64,000 nt of DNA. Source: Paulownia fortunei (Eukaryota > Streptophyta > Magnoliopsida > Lamiales > Paulowniaceae). A program made the translations under genes and the position numbers. Positions 63,495 through 64,000 of the stretch are shown here, piece by piece; the stretch's first letter is position 1, and each line of letters begins with the position of its first letter. The stretch spans positions 2,364,960 to 2,428,959 of the forward strand of contig CM033123.1 of the NCBI GenBank assembly GCA_019321725.1, written 5' to 3'. The notes beneath the pieces are model-generated. The model worked only from the letters and a program-made list of their open reading frames with translations. It ran no database searches and had not been told where the DNA came from.

Positions 63495-64000
63495 GCGAGT
63501 TGTGTCTAATTTCCTGCGTATTAATTAAAATTGCAAGTGTACCTGTTCTGTCTAATAGGGTGATATGTGGGTCTTTATCTTGGCCTGTGTTTTGGAAGCA
63601 ATCTTCTCAGAATGAGAAATGCATTTTCTCTAAGGCTTCAATATTTTTAATCGAAATTGCACTTCTTCAGCACAGTTTACTTATGTTTGGATATACATTA
63701 CTTAATATAGTTCCCTATTTGCAAGAATTGGTGGGCTACCTAGAGCTGGGGCTGCTAGATGGCAACTCAAGTGAAACCGAAGAAGCTGTTTTCAGTGCTA
63801 TGAAGTAATTTTCACAGTTGAAAGTGATCTTAGGCTCTTAGCTACTTCGTCCTGTGCTTAATTCAACTGAGATAATTTTGAGATGATATTTCAGTGTGAA
63901 CCTAAATTTTGTGTCCATTTATTTCTCAGGAGCTTTTCATATCAACCTACACTCTCTCTATAAGCTTTTATAGTATGTAGCTGCTACCGTCCATAGTTTT
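63495..64000 (+). other. Last visible MAPKKK intron (or unplaced 3' end)
   Basis: Reading straight on from 63494 gives hydrophobic residues with no resemblance to the family end, so I treat this as intron. I see no acceptor followed by the expected basic C-terminal tail before position 64000. Confidence 0.5.

Noticed and set aside
63495..63808. Read-through C-terminus of the MAPKKK
   Set aside because: The residues are hydrophobic and unlike any NPK1/ANP end, and a GC donor is available at 63495.

Overview
The window is nuclear DNA of a flowering plant, almost certainly a eudicot. The coding parts are multi-exon genes with short exons, AT-rich GT-AG introns and plant-specific families (TBL acyltransferase, plastid RH58 helicase, ADP-glucose pyrophosphorylase large subunit, NPK1-type MAPKKK). 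The spacers are strongly AT-rich and carry many microsatellites. I cannot name the species. Exon structures below were built by hand by joining conserved blocks at splice sites; in every complete model the exon lengths sum to whole codons.

Layout: TBL10/11-like wall-polysaccharide acyltransferase (+, 3.3-6.1 kb); ECR1, the catalytic NEDD8 E1 subunit (+, 7.7-12.6 kb); a small conserved plant protein of unknown function whose ATG abuts an (AC)21 repeat (+, 14.9-15.7 kb); an AT-rich gap with a MITE-like element (15.7-20.6 kb); 3-ketodihydrosphinganine reductase, TSC10-like, with an apparent one-base frameshift near its end (+, 20.7-23.3 kb); a tandem pair of glucose/ribitol-dehydrogenase-like SDRs (+, 24.9-28.8 kb); an RHF1A-like RING-H2 E3 ligase (-, 30.2-33.5 kb); DEAD-box helicase RH58 (+, 35.0-39.4 kb); ADP-glucose pyrophosphorylase large subunit (-, 40.2-44.8 kb); a GPI-anchored secreted protein (+, 47.2-49.3 kb); a peroxisomal adenine nucleotide carrier (-, 50.7-53.3 kb); an AGPase large-subunit pseudogene fragment (-, 56.5-57.1 kb); and an NPK1/ANP-type MAPKKK that runs off the right edge (+, from 58.7 kb).

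These are housekeeping genes from separate pathways (wall acetylation, neddylation, sphingolipid and starch synthesis, plastid RNA, peroxisomal ATP import, cytokinesis signalling), not a functional cluster. Gene order does resemble, from memory, Arabidopsis At5g19160-At5g19250 (TBL11, ECR1, small protein, TSC10B, RH58, APL1, GPI protein) and its duplicate near At3g06030-At3g06080, so this looks like an old conserved block.

I found no convincing new biological system. The points most worth checking are the TSC10 frameshift, the AGPase pseudogene whose 5' flank is also duplicated, three or four GC-AG introns, three TGACGTCA palindromes plus a G-box inside the GC-rich first exon of TSC10, the (AC)21 repeat abutting a start codon, and a perfect 57-bp tandem duplication.
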